A DNA stretch of 34,935 nucleotides. It comes from a virus. Within the stretch, counting starts at the first letter, position 1; each line of letters opens with the position of its first letter. Below the pieces are notes generated by a model, which had not been told where the DNA came from, did not search any database, and was given only the letters and a program-made list of their open reading frames with translations. Positions 8,399-16,649 of this stretch are shown here, piece after piece. Where the stretch lies: IMG/VR virus record IMGVR_UViG_3300048834_000074, positions 1-34,935 of that record. One strand, 5' to 3'. The translations under genes were made by a program, and so were the position numbers.

Positions 8399-10581
8399 CG
8401 CACACCGCCCCTCAACGCCGCGACCGTCGACGACTCAGCACCCTCGATCTCCGTGCGAACCACGCCACGCAACTCCTGACCGTCAATCATCACCTTCACG
8501 TTCACCGTCGGCGATCCGCCACCCAACATCCGCTGCGACTCCGCCGGCGAATACATCCGCCCCGGACCGTCCGGCACGAACACCTGCTCACCGGGGATGA
8601 TCGCCTTCGCCTCACCAGCCTCGAACCGAGAACCGGTGTGCGACTGGCGGAACCGGTTGGATGACAACACCGACCGAGCGGTAGCCCCCGACCCGATCGC
8701 CGCCAGCTTGCGCAACAACTCATCAAGCGAGGCATTCGCCGAGCGGGTGTCCGCCGAGATCGTCGTATCCACCACACCCGGAACATCGAGCAGCTTGTCG
8801 ATGTACAGCTGGATGTCCTCACGCAACTCCGGATACTTCGCCTGCATCTCGCGCAGCTTCTCGACCTGCAACCGGCCGGACTCGACCGTGCCGTCTGCGG
8901 CGCCCTTCTCGGCGGCATACGCCTCAGCCAACGCCAACGCCTGAGCGGCAGCATCGATCTGCGCCGAGCGGGTATCTCGAACCGCTGCAGCCTTCTCGCG
9001 GTCGGTCGCTTCTGAGTCCTCGACAACACCGAGTGCCGTCAGATACGCCTCAGCTAGGTCGTCCACCGAATCCTGCAAGTCGATTTCAGCCTGTTCGAGA
9101 TCGTGGACCTGGCCGGCCGCTGCCAGCATCGTCGCCGTGAGATCTTCGATCCGCTGACGGGCCTCTGATGCCGACTCGGCCAGCGCTTCTTTGGCTTCCG
9201 TGTTGGCTTCGGTAGCGGCGGTATCTGCCTCGGTGGCTTCGGCTTCTACTTCCGCCGAGACCGCAGCGTTCTCCCGAGCGACCTTCTCCTTCGCAAGCGC
9301 CACCTCGAGCAGCTTCGTGATCTCGGTCTCTTCGCCCTTGGCCTTCGCCGTCGCCACGATCCGTTCAGCAGCACCGAGCTGCGTGCGGACCAGTTCGTCG
9401 AGCATCTTGTTGACGCCGTTGCCCTCGACGACCGACTGCAGCAGTGCCCGGTTGAACTGATCGAGGATCTCGGCGTCACTCGCACGCGACAGTTCGCCGA
9501 TCGCTGACGTCAACGCTGCAGCGTCCTTCGCTGCGTCACGGGCGTGCATTGCCAGACCGACGAACGCGACCGCGAGCGGAGCGGCGGCGGCGGTCATCGC
9601 GCTCATCGTCCGAGGGAAGCGCGTCGCGAGCGCGGAGATCTGCGCTCGCATCAAGATGAGTTTGCCGATGACGAACGAGATCGATCCGCCCAACGCCAAC
9701 GCGCCGACACCGAAGGTTGCGATCGTCCCGATCAGTCCGTTCGTGGCACTGTCTGCCGACGAGAGGGTGCTGATCAGGCTGGTGGACACTGACACGAGCG
9801 ACATGAGGTGCGGCAGGACGCCGGCACCGATCTCGTCGGACAGGTTCGTCAGGTTCGCTCGCATCGTCGCCAGCTGGCCCTGGAGCTCGCCGGACTCTCG
9901 GCTCCACTGGCCGATCATGTCGCCGCCTTGGCGGTACATCTCGGCGTTGATCGCAACGATCTTCTGTTGCGCCGTGAGCGTGCCCGTGACCTTCTCGCCG
10001 GTCTCCCGGAAGTAGGCCGTCTTCAGCGTGGCGTCGTCGAGGAAAATGCCGTACTTGCGCATCACCTCGGTGGATCCGGCGAACGCAGCCTGCACATCCT
10101 GCAACGCCTGTTCCGGTGCGACGTTCTTGAACGCTGCGAAGTCAGCGGACAGGCCGACCAGGTCCGTGGAGAACTTCGACAGATCCTCGCCGCCGAGACC
10201 GATGATCTTGCCCAGCTGAGCGAACGACGTCGCCGCTGCCACGGCATCTTTCGATGCCATGCCGACACCTCGGGCCGAGTCCTCTGCCCAGTCGCCGACC
10301 TGGTGCGCGACGGTGTCTCCGACGACCTGCTCGAGCGCCGACATGTTCGCTTCGGCGTCCGCTGCCCCGGATGCCATCTTGAACAGCCCGGCTCCGGCGA
10401 TGCCGGCGAACGCCATCGCCCCGGCACCGAACTTGCTCATGTTCGAGCCGAGCTTGTCCAGCTTCGCTTCGGCCTTGCCGAGTTCCTTGTCGGCGGTAGA
10501 CCCCAGCTGCTGCAGCGAGCGGACACCCTGAGTCGTGTCGAATGTCAGGATGTACGCCAGGCGTTCGGAGATCGTCGCCAT
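8395..10581 (-). CDS. Tape measure protein
   Basis: This is the longest late gene apart from the primase: 728 residues, strongly alpha-helical. Hydrophobic segments lie at about residues 51-70, 282-310 and 328-346. A long Ala/Glu-rich coiled-coil region follows at about 425-540. The SQL-type N-terminus (TLTFDT-like ... LQQLGSTADKELGKAEAKLDKLG) is typical of tape measures. Using the usual 0.15 nm per residue, the tail would be about 109 nm long. It fixes tail length during assembly and is ejected with the DNA. The start ATG 10581 lies 36 bases from the divergent small membrane-protein gene. Confidence 0.95.
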   Translation of the reverse strand: MATISERLAYILTFDTTQGVRSLQQLGSTADKELGKAEAKLDKLGSNMSKFGAGAMAFAGIAGAGLFKMASGAADAEANMSALEQVVGDTVAHQVGDWAEDSARGVGMASKDAVAAATSFAQLGKIIGLGGEDLSKFSTDLVGLSADFAAFKNVAPEQALQDVQAAFAGSTEVMRKYGIFLDDATLKTAYFRETGEKVTGTLTAQQKIVAINAEMYRQGGDMIGQWSRESGELQGQLATMRANLTNLSDEIGAGVLPHLMSLVSVSTSLISTLSSADSATNGLIGTIATFGVGALALGGSISFVIGKLILMRAQISALATRFPRTMSAMTAAAAPLAVAFVGLAMHARDAAKDAAALTSAIGELSRASDAEILDQFNRALLQSVVEGNGVNKMLDELVRTQLGAAERIVATAKAKGEETEITKLLEVALAKEKVARENAAVSAEVEAEATEADTAATEANTEAKEALAESASEARQRIEDLTATMLAAAGQVHDLEQAEIDLQDSVDDLAEAYLTALGVVEDSEATDREKAAAVRDTRSAQIDAAAQALALAEAYAAEKGAADGTVESGRLQVEKLREMQAKYPELREDIQLYIDKLLDVPGVVDTTISADTRSANASLDELLRKLAAIGSGATARSVLSSNRFRQSHTGSRFEAGEAKAIIPGEQVFVPDGPGRMYSPAESQRMLGGGSPTVNVKVMIDGQELRGVVRTEIEGAESSTVAALRGGVR

Positions 10582-10604
10582 CGCTCACACCCCTCTCGAT
10601 GGGA

Positions 10605-10616
10605 TAGGTTCGCCCC
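10605..10616 (+). promoter_or_regulatory. Candidate leaderless promoter (-10) for the 86-aa membrane protein
   Basis: TAGGTT at 10605-10610 fits the actinobacterial -10 pattern TANNNT. It is followed by six bases and then the ATG, so transcription would start on the start codon. No ribosome site and no convincing -35 box are visible. Confidence 0.4.
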
Positions 10617-10877
10617 ATGAAGCGGGCCGCCACGATCGTTCTCGTCGCCATCGGACTGCTGTCAGCGGCTCTTGCGTTCAGCAGCTACAACGCGGCCAGC
10701 GACGACGCCAACCTCGCCGAATCGATCTGTCGCCTCGGTGGCGGAACCGGATGCGACGCAGCGATGGACTGGAGCCGTCCGGGCCTGTTCTCTGTCGTCG
10801 CAGTCGTGGCGTTCGGTTCCGCCTGGTTGGTCGGCCGATCAGGCTCGGCGCAACGCGCCGAGGATCTCGTCGACTGA
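10617..10877 (+). CDS. Small membrane protein, probable moron
   Basis: This 86-residue ORF is one of only three credible plus-strand genes. It has two hydrophobic helices (about residues 5-24 and 57-73) with a charged N-terminus, and an intervening loop holding two cysteines (Cys38 and Cys46), perhaps a disulfide outside the membrane. Third codon positions are GC-rich, as in real genes here. It sits antisense in the gap between the tail chaperone and the tape measure, and overlaps the chaperone 3' end by 39 bases. Lone opposite-strand genes in late operons are often morons expressed from the prophage. No homologue is recognised. An alternative is that the gap encodes a frameshifted chaperone extension on the other strand. 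Confidence 0.55.
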   Translation: MKRAATIVLVAIGLLSAALAFSSYNAASDDANLAESICRLGGGTGCDAAMDWSRPGLFSVVAVVAFGSAWLVGRSGSAQRAEDLVD

Positions 10878-11201
10878 CGCCTTCGCTACCTCTTGGATCG
10901 CTGCGGCCATCTCGTCGCCGGCCTTCGCTGGGTCGTCGATGCCGGCGGTGCGTTCGACGCACACGAACGCGGTCAGCATCTGCATCAGCCGCTGGTGCCC
11001 GGCGAGCGGGTTGATGTCCAACGCCTCGTAGTCATCGGAGCCGGTGAGCAACGCGAGGAATGCCAGGTGCTGCCCGGTCAGGTCCGATTCGTTGTAGGCG
11101 CGGCCACGCCAGAACAGCGCCCACGACTGCGACGGCGCGCCGACCGGGCCCCCGGTCGGCGGCGGCAACTTCGGAACGGATGGTGCGGTCATGGTGCTCA
11201 T
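10839..11201 (-). CDS. Tail assembly chaperone (gpG-like)
   Basis: Lying between the tail-tube and tape-measure genes, this 120-residue helical protein is in the usual place of the tail assembly chaperone, which keeps the tape measure soluble. ATG 11201 overlaps the upstream stop by four bases. The N-terminus is Pro-rich (PSVPKLPPPTGG), and the rest has a helical body with a FLALLTGSDDYEAL segment. Many phages make a longer product by ribosomal frameshifting near the 3' end. Beyond this stop, one alternative frame is open for about 51 codons to 10685 and another to 10678, but no classic slippery heptamer was recognised. Confidence 0.7.
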   Translation of the reverse strand: MSTMTAPSVPKLPPPTGGPVGAPSQSWALFWRGRAYNESDLTGQHLAFLALLTGSDDYEALDINPLAGHQRLMQMLTAFVCVERTAGIDDPAKAGDEMAAAIQEVAKASVDEILGALRRA

Positions 11202-11794
11202 AGCTTTGCTACCCCCTTGAGGACGTTCGTCGTCCGTTTCGACATCGACTGAGAGATCACCGGGCGAGCCACCTTCGTGCCACGCTGCCACGTCTGCTTT
11301 CCGGACGTGCCTGGGTGGCGCACCGACTGGCGGAATCCACCGTCAGGCAGGCGCAGCACCGCCTTGTTCGACAGTACCGGGCCGATGAAGCTGCCCCGGC
11401 GTGCCGTAAATGTCCCGGCCAGGACCGGGCCGATCATGCCCTTGCGGGCGTTCCCGCGGCCTCCGTACAAGTACGCCGAGCGGATCACCCTGCCGGCGGT
11501 GTCGTTGTTGATCAGCTGCAACGGGCCGGTGGCGGTGAGGACACCGGACGGAGATGTTCCCCGCTTCTCCAGCTTGAAACGGACACCTACCTTCGTGTTG
11601 CCCGTCTTGCCCTTCGCAGCGTTGACACCGGAGAGTTGGCTGTCGCCGCCCGAGTCCTTTCGGATGATGGCGGCGTGGAGCTTCTGGCCGGCTTCGGCGG
11701 ATGCCTTGAGCGTGTCCAACGACTTCGCCTGCACCTGCCGGGACATGTTCGCGAGACCCTTGGCGATGTCCGGGCCAGTGAGCTTCGCGGCCAC
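11198..11794 (-). CDS. Basic tail-completion-like protein (HK97 gp10-like)
   Basis: The 198-residue, strongly basic protein starts with GTG at 11794. Its C-terminal third contains HPGTSGKQTWQRG, matching the HPGTKxxPFxR-type ending of HK97 gp10-like tail-completion proteins, with a further helix to the end. The centre is Gly/Arg-rich (GGRGNARKGMIGP). In most phages such a protein is encoded before the tail tube. Here it lies after it, between tail tube and chaperone, which is slightly unusual. Its role in joining the tail to the head is an inference from the motif. Confidence 0.6.
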   Translation of the reverse strand: MAAKLTGPDIAKGLANMSRQVQAKSLDTLKASAEAGQKLHAAIIRKDSGGDSQLSGVNAAKGKTGNTKVGVRFKLEKRGTSPSGVLTATGPLQLINNDTAGRVIRSAYLYGGRGNARKGMIGPVLAGTFTARRGSFIGPVLSNKAVLRLPDGGFRQSVRHPGTSGKQTWQRGTKVARPVISQSMSKRTTNVLKGVAKL

Positions 11795-11800
11795 GACCGG

Positions 11801-12748
11801 TCAGGCGTTCGAGTCAGTCGAAACGATCGTCACGGTGATGGCGTCGGTGTCGTCGTTGCCGTCACCCACGACGGCCTCGAACCCGATCGCCTGCTTCACG
11901 ACGCCTGCACCGTCGACCATCGGGACCGCACCGGTGTAGAACACGTTCAGGCCGAGCGTGACGATTGCTGATGCGCCGGCGTTCCACTCGATCTCGAGCG
12001 CGCCCTCGGTGCCGGCGAGGTAGGTGGCGACGGCGTCCATGTCCTCGAAGTCGCCCGACACGGTGCCGGAGATCGTGCGGCGACCGTTCTCGCGGATGAC
12101 GGCGCGGCCAGCGTCGGTGGCGCACGACTTGAACGACCGCTCCAAGTTGTTCGCCCCGGTGATCGTCAACGAATCGAAGCAGCGCGTGTTGGCGTCGATG
12201 TCCGACACGGTCAGGTGCTGGAACGTGAGCGGCGTCGGAGACGCATCCGGCGCATACGCAGCAGCAGTCTGGTTGGTCTGCATGTCGTAGCAGAACAAGT
12301 CGAGCGCCAGGGTGGCGAACTCGCCAGGGTTCTGGGCGAGCGTCCACTGGTTCACCATCGACCCGATGAAGTCGAACTGGTTGAACGAAGCACCCATCGG
12401 ACGCTTGATCTGGAACGTGCCGGTAGCGAGATCGCCACCCTCGAACACATGCGTGTACGGACCTACACCCGTCGTCGACGCGGTGCCGCCCAGCATCAGC
12501 TCGAACATGTCGACCATCGTCTCGGGCTGCAGCTCGAAGTTGATGCCGCCACCGACCTCTTTCGTGCCCTTCGACTTGCGCGGCGTGTGACGCAGCCCAC
12601 CTCCGAGCGCCTGCGAACGGATGAAGTTCTGATTGACGGTCAACGACTCCTGCACGAACCCGATGAAGTTCGTCGGCACTGCACGAGTGTTTTTCGTACC
12701 CTCTTTGGCCCAGCCTGCGGCGGCGTAGACACCTGTTCCAACTGTCAT
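11801..12748 (-). CDS. Major tail tube protein
   Basis: The 315-residue protein begins TVGTGVYAAAGWAKEGT, then FIGFVQESLTVNQNFIRS and a GGINFELQPETMVDMFELML segment. This is a typical tail-tube pattern of alternating beta strands, with GRRTISGTVSGDFED at about residues 222-236 being the tube-type strand set. It precedes the chaperone and tape measure, as expected. Its start overlaps the stop of the tiny upstream gene by four bases. Hexamers of this protein would build the tail tube. The last 90 residues could be an added Ig-like decoration, but this is not certain. Confidence 0.9.
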   Translation of the reverse strand: MTVGTGVYAAAGWAKEGTKNTRAVPTNFIGFVQESLTVNQNFIRSQALGGGLRHTPRKSKGTKEVGGGINFELQPETMVDMFELMLGGTASTTGVGPYTHVFEGGDLATGTFQIKRPMGASFNQFDFIGSMVNQWTLAQNPGEFATLALDLFCYDMQTNQTAAAYAPDASPTPLTFQHLTVSDIDANTRCFDSLTITGANNLERSFKSCATDAGRAVIRENGRRTISGTVSGDFEDMDAVATYLAGTEGALEIEWNAGASAIVTLGLNVFYTGAVPMVDGAGVVKQAIGFEAVVGDGNDDTDAITVTIVSTDSNA

Positions 12749-12924
12749 TCGGGTGCCTCCTCGGCGTCATCGCCCTTCACGGGCTTCGGGGTTGTGACCT
12801 TCGACCAGTCGCCTTCGAGCAGACCGGCAGCGACCCCATCGGGAACGTCGACAGCGACACCGCGCTCGGCGGTGATCCCGGCGACTCGGACCGCGTCAGC
12901 GCGGCCCACGTACTTGAGCTTCAT
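12745..12924 (-). CDS. Small phage protein, 59 aa
   Basis: A short gene from ATG 12924 with a 4-base ATGA overlap to the tail-tube start. The product begins MKLKYVGRADAVRVAG, then VDVPDGVAAGLLEGDW, and ends in an acidic tail. Small proteins with this build (a beta turn, a V-V-P-x-x-V-A-x-x-L-L motif, then a charged tail) occur widely in the head-tail region of actinophages. The function is unknown. Reading the frame on the minus strand and finding overlaps with its neighbours supports that it is real. Confidence 0.75.
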   Translation of the reverse strand: MKLKYVGRADAVRVAGITAERGVAVDVPDGVAAGLLEGDWSKVTTPKPVKGDDAEEAPE

Positions 12925-12925
12925 G

Positions 12926-13432
12926 TCAGATCCTTCCGACGTGTTCGTAACGGACCAAGGCGCGCCCGATCAGCCCCTCGCGAGGTGACGGGACGATCTC
13001 GAACGACACCTGCGAGATCCCACCATTCGCCACGACCCCATCGACACCGAGCGGGTTCAGACGGGCCGTCTCCGACGCAGCGCCGGACGTGTCGTCGTAG
13101 ACGGCACGCTGCACCACATCGGCCAACTCTTCCAACCGGTCGAGGATGAGGTCTTCGGCTTGGGCGTCGTAGACGGCGAACGTGTTGATCGCCACCACGA
13201 CGCTGAACGTCTCGTCGCGGCCGCTCGGGAACCGCTGCCAGTTGATCTCGGCGTCATCACCGAAGTCGGGCCAGATCCACACGACCTCGTCGAACGTGTC
13301 CCAGTCCGGCTCAGTCAACGCGATCTGCGGGACGTTCCCGGTGATCGGATGTGCCGGCAACGACTGCTCACGCAACCGGTCCCGCATCTTGCGGGCAGCG
13401 TCGAACACCCGAGATGTGAACGTGGTCGCCAT
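12926..13432 (-). CDS. Tail terminator / neck protein
   Basis: The 168-residue protein starts at ATG 13432, which overlaps the previous stop by one base (TGATG). It begins with a short amphipathic helix (FDAARKMRDRLREQ), followed by alternating strands (DEVVWIWPDF, FSVVVAINTFAVYD), a helix (EDLILDRLEELADVVQRAVYD) and a final set of strands (SQVSFEIVPSPREGL). This order and its position before the tail tube fit tail-terminator proteins (DUF3168-like fold), which cap the tail and join it to the neck. Family assignment is by layout only. Confidence 0.62.
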   Translation of the reverse strand: MATTFTSRVFDAARKMRDRLREQSLPAHPITGNVPQIALTEPDWDTFDEVVWIWPDFGDDAEINWQRFPSGRDETFSVVVAINTFAVYDAQAEDLILDRLEELADVVQRAVYDDTSGAASETARLNPLGVDGVVANGGISQVSFEIVPSPREGLIGRALVRYEHVGRI

Positions 13433-14313
13433 CAGGCAATCCCCGGCACATTCCAACGGTGAGCGACCAACACCTCGTCGACCTCCGGGATACCGGTGAT
13501 GAACGGGCCCAGACCGGGCGTGGCGAGCTGCGTCACACCGCCGGCACCGTCAGCGAACGACGTCGCCCGATCCGGCACCGACGAGGTGCCCGCACCGACC
13601 ACGTAACGGGTGTAGCGGGCAGCAGCGCCGACGACATCGAACGGCGCCCGGTCGTAGCCGTGCTCGTATCCGATCTCGACGTCACCACAGTCCCAGCAGG
13701 TGCCGTCACCCAACGTGGCGATACCGGTACTGCTCGCAGCGATCGACGCGATCTGCCCAGACGTCAACGCAGTCACGTTGCCGTCGGAGTCGATCTGGTT
13801 CGCCCAACGCACCGCACGCAGATCCGGGAACCGCAGAATCAACGACCGGTCACCGTGCGACCGGATCCGCTCGATCGCGAACCTCGGCGTCAGACCCCGC
13901 TTCGTTTCCCGCTTGAACAGGTCATCCACCTCACGGCGATGACGCGAGAACGTCGACGCCGCCACCGTCGACATCTTCGCCTCACGAGCGACGAACTCGG
14001 CACGGGTCAACAGGTAGGCGCCGATGATCTCGTGCACCGTCGTCGCCACCACCGTGCCGGACACGGTCCATGTGGCGGTGAGCAGATCGATCTGAGCGGT
14101 CTGCGCCGCAGTCAACGCGACCGTCCGAGCAGCCGTCGACGTCCCAGATGTCGCGGTCGCCGGAGCGATCACCTCGGAGCCGTCCGAGCCGGTCACACCG
14201 ACAGTCACGGTGCCGGGGTCGGCGGGTTCACCGTCGGAGTCGACCGGCTGCCACGACAACGTGGCGGCGGTCCCGGCGAGGATCTGTTGGTCAGCGACCG
14301 TCGACAGCAGCAT
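13432..14313 (-). CDS. Head-tail connector (adaptor), with N-terminal Ig-like domain
   Basis: ATG 14313 is preferred over GTG 14319, because AGGAG lies five bases before ATG but directly against the GTG. The product is 293 residues. Residues 1-100 form an Ig-like beta domain (AATLSWQPVDSDGEPADPG ... ATWTVSGTVVAT). Residues 100-293 show the helical adaptor fold (RAEFVAREAKMSTVAASTF, DDLFKRETKRGL, a late DVEIGYEHGYDRAP and helical end), as in gp6/gp15-type connectors. It should form the ring under the portal. The N-terminal Ig-like part is uncommon in short connectors and may extend outside the neck. Confidence 0.7.
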   Translation of the reverse strand: MLLSTVADQQILAGTAATLSWQPVDSDGEPADPGTVTVGVTGSDGSEVIAPATATSGTSTAARTVALTAAQTAQIDLLTATWTVSGTVVATTVHEIIGAYLLTRAEFVAREAKMSTVAASTFSRHRREVDDLFKRETKRGLTPRFAIERIRSHGDRSLILRFPDLRAVRWANQIDSDGNVTALTSGQIASIAASSTGIATLGDGTCWDCGDVEIGYEHGYDRAPFDVVGAAARYTRYVVGAGTSSVPDRATSFADGAGGVTQLATPGLGPFITGIPEVDEVLVAHRWNVPGIA

Positions 14314-14347
14314 GTTCACTCCTTCGACTTCGCTCGAATGGGCCAGG

Positions 14348-14377
14348 GACCGGCCGGAGTTTCACCTCCGGCCGGTC
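14348..14377 (-). terminator. Strong hairpin after the major capsid gene
   Basis: A perfect 12-bp inverted repeat (GACCGGCCGGAG and its complement, loop TTTCAC) lies in the 90-base gap between capsid and connector genes. On the minus strand no U-run follows it, so it may be a partial terminator or an RNA-stabilising stem that sets the high capsid-to-connector ratio, rather than a full stop. Confidence 0.75.
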
Positions 14378-14403
14378 TCCAACTGATTGGTGATCCGTCA
14401 GGA

Positions 14404-15873
14404 TCAGGCGGTGGTTGCGATGTCGAGCATCCGGAAGGCGGAATCCAGCACCGAGTCGGCACCGAAGTGCGCGCTCATGTAGATGCCGGAAGCGCCGATC
14501 GGACGGCCCGTGGTGCCGAACACGTCGGGGATGAAGCGGGTCGTGGTGCCCACGCCTTCCGCGATGACGTAGTTCTGGAAGTCGCCGACCACCAGGCTGT
14601 AGTTGCTGGCCGTGGCCGCAGCGTTGATCGCTCCGTCCATGTCCTGGTTCTCGAGGAGCGGCGCACCGAACAGGCGGGCGGGAGCACCCGACTGCCAATC
14701 GACCAACAGGTTGAAGTTGGCGGCGTCGCCGAGCTGTCGCAGGTCGTTGATGATGGCGATGTTCGCCATCCACGTCGCGTTGCGGCGGTGACGTGCGGGC
14801 AGCGCCTCCCACAGGCTGTAGGCATCCGCAATCGCGATGGCCTCGCCAGCGGCGTTGATCTCGCTGGCCGTGCCAGTGAGCGCCGTGATGATGCCCTGCG
14901 GCTGCGAGCCGGTGCCGGTGGTCAGTGCAGCACCGACCAGGTCGTTCCAGCCGCCCATGAGGACGTCCGAGACGATCTGCGTGACACCGCTGATCGAGCC
15001 CTGTGAGGCGTACGAGAAGGGCACGAAACCCTGCGCGAGGTACAGGCTGATGTCGACGTTGGCGAACGTCGGGGTGTCGTCGGACACCTCAGTGTTCTCA
15101 CCGTCCCACGACCATGCGGCGTGCGGCGACGTAACGACACGGTAGGTGTCGCTGGTCGTCTGCACCCGGCGGGCAACCCCGTAGATCGGGTTGTCGGTGC
15201 CGGTCGAGCTGAGCGTCACCGCGGCCTCGATGTCGGTCGGGACGAGGTAGCCACCAGCGTTGTCGGTGGTCATCGACACGGCGCGCTTGATGCTCTCGGT
15301 GTACTCGAGGGCTTCGCGCTCCGGCTGGGTCAGGTTGGCAGCTTCGAGGCGGCCACCCGAGCGTGCGAGCTTGCCGAAGGCCGTCTTGTATGCCGGCGAC
15401 GTGGTCGCGAGCACCAGGCGGTACATCTTCTCGTCGCCGCCCTGCTCCAACATGCGGGTCAACGCCTCGCGGCGTCCGTCCTGCGGGCCAGGGGTCTGCT
15501 CGATCGCGGTGAACGCGCGGGAGGCCAGCTCGTCGATGCTGCGGGTGCGGCTGACTTCGCTGATGTCCCACGGGTTCTTGATCGAGGAGACGCGCTCGAC
15601 GTCGTGCTCGTTGCCGAACGGGTCGCGGTCGAAGCCGCTGCCGTCCTCTCGGGCGGGCGCCTGGGTGACCGGGCTGAGACGGTTGATGCGGTCGAGGTCA
15701 GCGGCGCGACGAACGGCGAAAGCCTGCTCGTCCTTCACCTTGGCGTCGACGATGTCAAACTCTGCGGAGAGTTCCTGGTATCGGGCGATCTGGTCCGAGT
15801 CGAGGTCGGCCGCAGTCGCGAGGGGCTTGAGTTCCGCGGCCAGTTCGGCCAGGCGTGCTTCATTCGGGGTCAT
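14404..15873 (-). CDS. Major capsid protein, HK97 fold
   Basis: ATG 15873 overlaps the protease stop by four bases, giving 489 residues. Longer upstream frames overlap the protease and look like shadow sequence. Residues 1-60 are a charged coiled-coil (scaffold-like delta domain), with a probable protease cleavage area around 60-130. The HK97 body starts near 190 (SMTTDNAGGYLVPTDIEAAVTL) and continues through VARRVQTTSDTYRVVTSP to a C-terminal GRPIGASGIYMSAHFGAD strand set. It forms the capsid shell after cleavage by the adjacent protease. The GG-LVP motif and gene order make the assignment firm. Confidence 0.94.
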   Translation of the reverse strand: MTPNEARLAELAAELKPLATAADLDSDQIARYQELSAEFDIVDAKVKDEQAFAVRRAADLDRINRLSPVTQAPAREDGSGFDRDPFGNEHDVERVSSIKNPWDISEVSRTRSIDELASRAFTAIEQTPGPQDGRREALTRMLEQGGDEKMYRLVLATTSPAYKTAFGKLARSGGRLEAANLTQPEREALEYTESIKRAVSMTTDNAGGYLVPTDIEAAVTLSSTGTDNPIYGVARRVQTTSDTYRVVTSPHAAWSWDGENTEVSDDTPTFANVDISLYLAQGFVPFSYASQGSISGVTQIVSDVLMGGWNDLVGAALTTGTGSQPQGIITALTGTASEINAAGEAIAIADAYSLWEALPARHRRNATWMANIAIINDLRQLGDAANFNLLVDWQSGAPARLFGAPLLENQDMDGAINAAATASNYSLVVGDFQNYVIAEGVGTTTRFIPDVFGTTGRPIGASGIYMSAHFGADSVLDSAFRMLDIATTA

Positions 15874-16649
15874 TGGATGAGTCCTCTCAGACGTGCCGCC
15901 ATCTGGCGGCGCTGGGCGTTGAACTCGTCGGCAGCCCGATCGGGCGAGGCGGCGTCGTCGGCGATCTGCGGGTTCCCCGAGCGGCCGATGTCGGCAAGGT
16001 CGGGGAAGCGCGAACGCAAGACTTCGAACAGGTCGGCGACCTGCTCGGGTTCCAGCTCGTCGAGCGATTCGACGATCTGGTTGGCGGAGCGCATCGCGAG
16101 AACGCGTGCACCCTCGTAGGCGCGGAACACGGCAGGGCCGTACTCCGCGAGGCTGAGTTCCTGGCGGACCACCGTCGGCAAGTCCTCGCCCTTGGCGGCG
16201 GGGATGGTGCGCGAGCGGTTGGGCTTGCCGGAGAACGAGAAGCCGTCGACGGCGCCCGAGCGGATCAGCTCGAGCGCCTCGTCGCCGGCGGGTGTGTTGA
16301 CGTACCACGACGACACCCGCAGGCCGCGGCCATCGACCGATGCCGAGCGGTGAACGGCGACCGGGGCGGACCACTTGTCGGACGGGTTGCCGAAGATGTC
16401 GCGTCCGTGGTTGAAGAACACGGCGGGCTTGACGTTGCGCTTGAGCACACCGTCGAACGCGGTGCGGTCGATCGACTCGTAGTAGTGGCCGTACTGGTCG
16501 CGGATCTCGGTCGGCTGACCGAACACGGCGGCGTACGCCTCGACTGTGCGGCCGTCGCCCTCGGAGCGAACGACGAGGTCGTCGATCGCGAACGACCGCT
16601 GGATGGGGCCGGTCACCGTTGGTGCAACGGTGTCGATGGTGTCGGTCAC
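15870..16649 (-). CDS. Prohead protease, HK97 type
   Basis: The 259-residue serine protease starts with GTG at 16649, a GTGA overlap with the portal stop, with GAGGAGG upstream. Family motifs are clear. EAYAAVFGQPTE is at about 38-50. The FFNHGRD motif carries catalytic His81. GFSFSGK supplies Ser138. The LAEYGPAVFRAYEGARVL region, including Glu169, completes the core. It trims the capsid delta domain during maturation. The last 80 residues are helical and charged and are probably processed off. It lies between portal and capsid, as usual. Confidence 0.92.
   Translation of the reverse strand: MTDTIDTVAPTVTGPIQRSFAIDDLVVRSEGDGRTVEAYAAVFGQPTEIRDQYGHYYESIDRTAFDGVLKRNVKPAVFFNHGRDIFGNPSDKWSAPVAVHRSASVDGRGLRVSSWYVNTPAGDEALELIRSGAVDGFSFSGKPNRSRTIPAAKGEDLPTVVRQELSLAEYGPAVFRAYEGARVLAMRSANQIVESLDELEPEQVADLFEVLRSRFPDLADIGRSGNPQIADDAASPDRAADEFNAQRRQMAARLRGLIQ

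Noticed and set aside
10678-10962. Minus-strand 94-codon ORF as a -1 frameshift extension of the tail chaperone
   Set aside because: Extremely Arg-rich and without a recognised slippery heptamer. It looks like a shadow. The other alternative frame is kept only as a possibility.
13459-15006. Long plus-strand ORF (515 codons) across connector and capsid genes
   Set aside because: Arg/His/Gly-rich shadow of well-identified minus-strand genes. No ribosome site or family motif.
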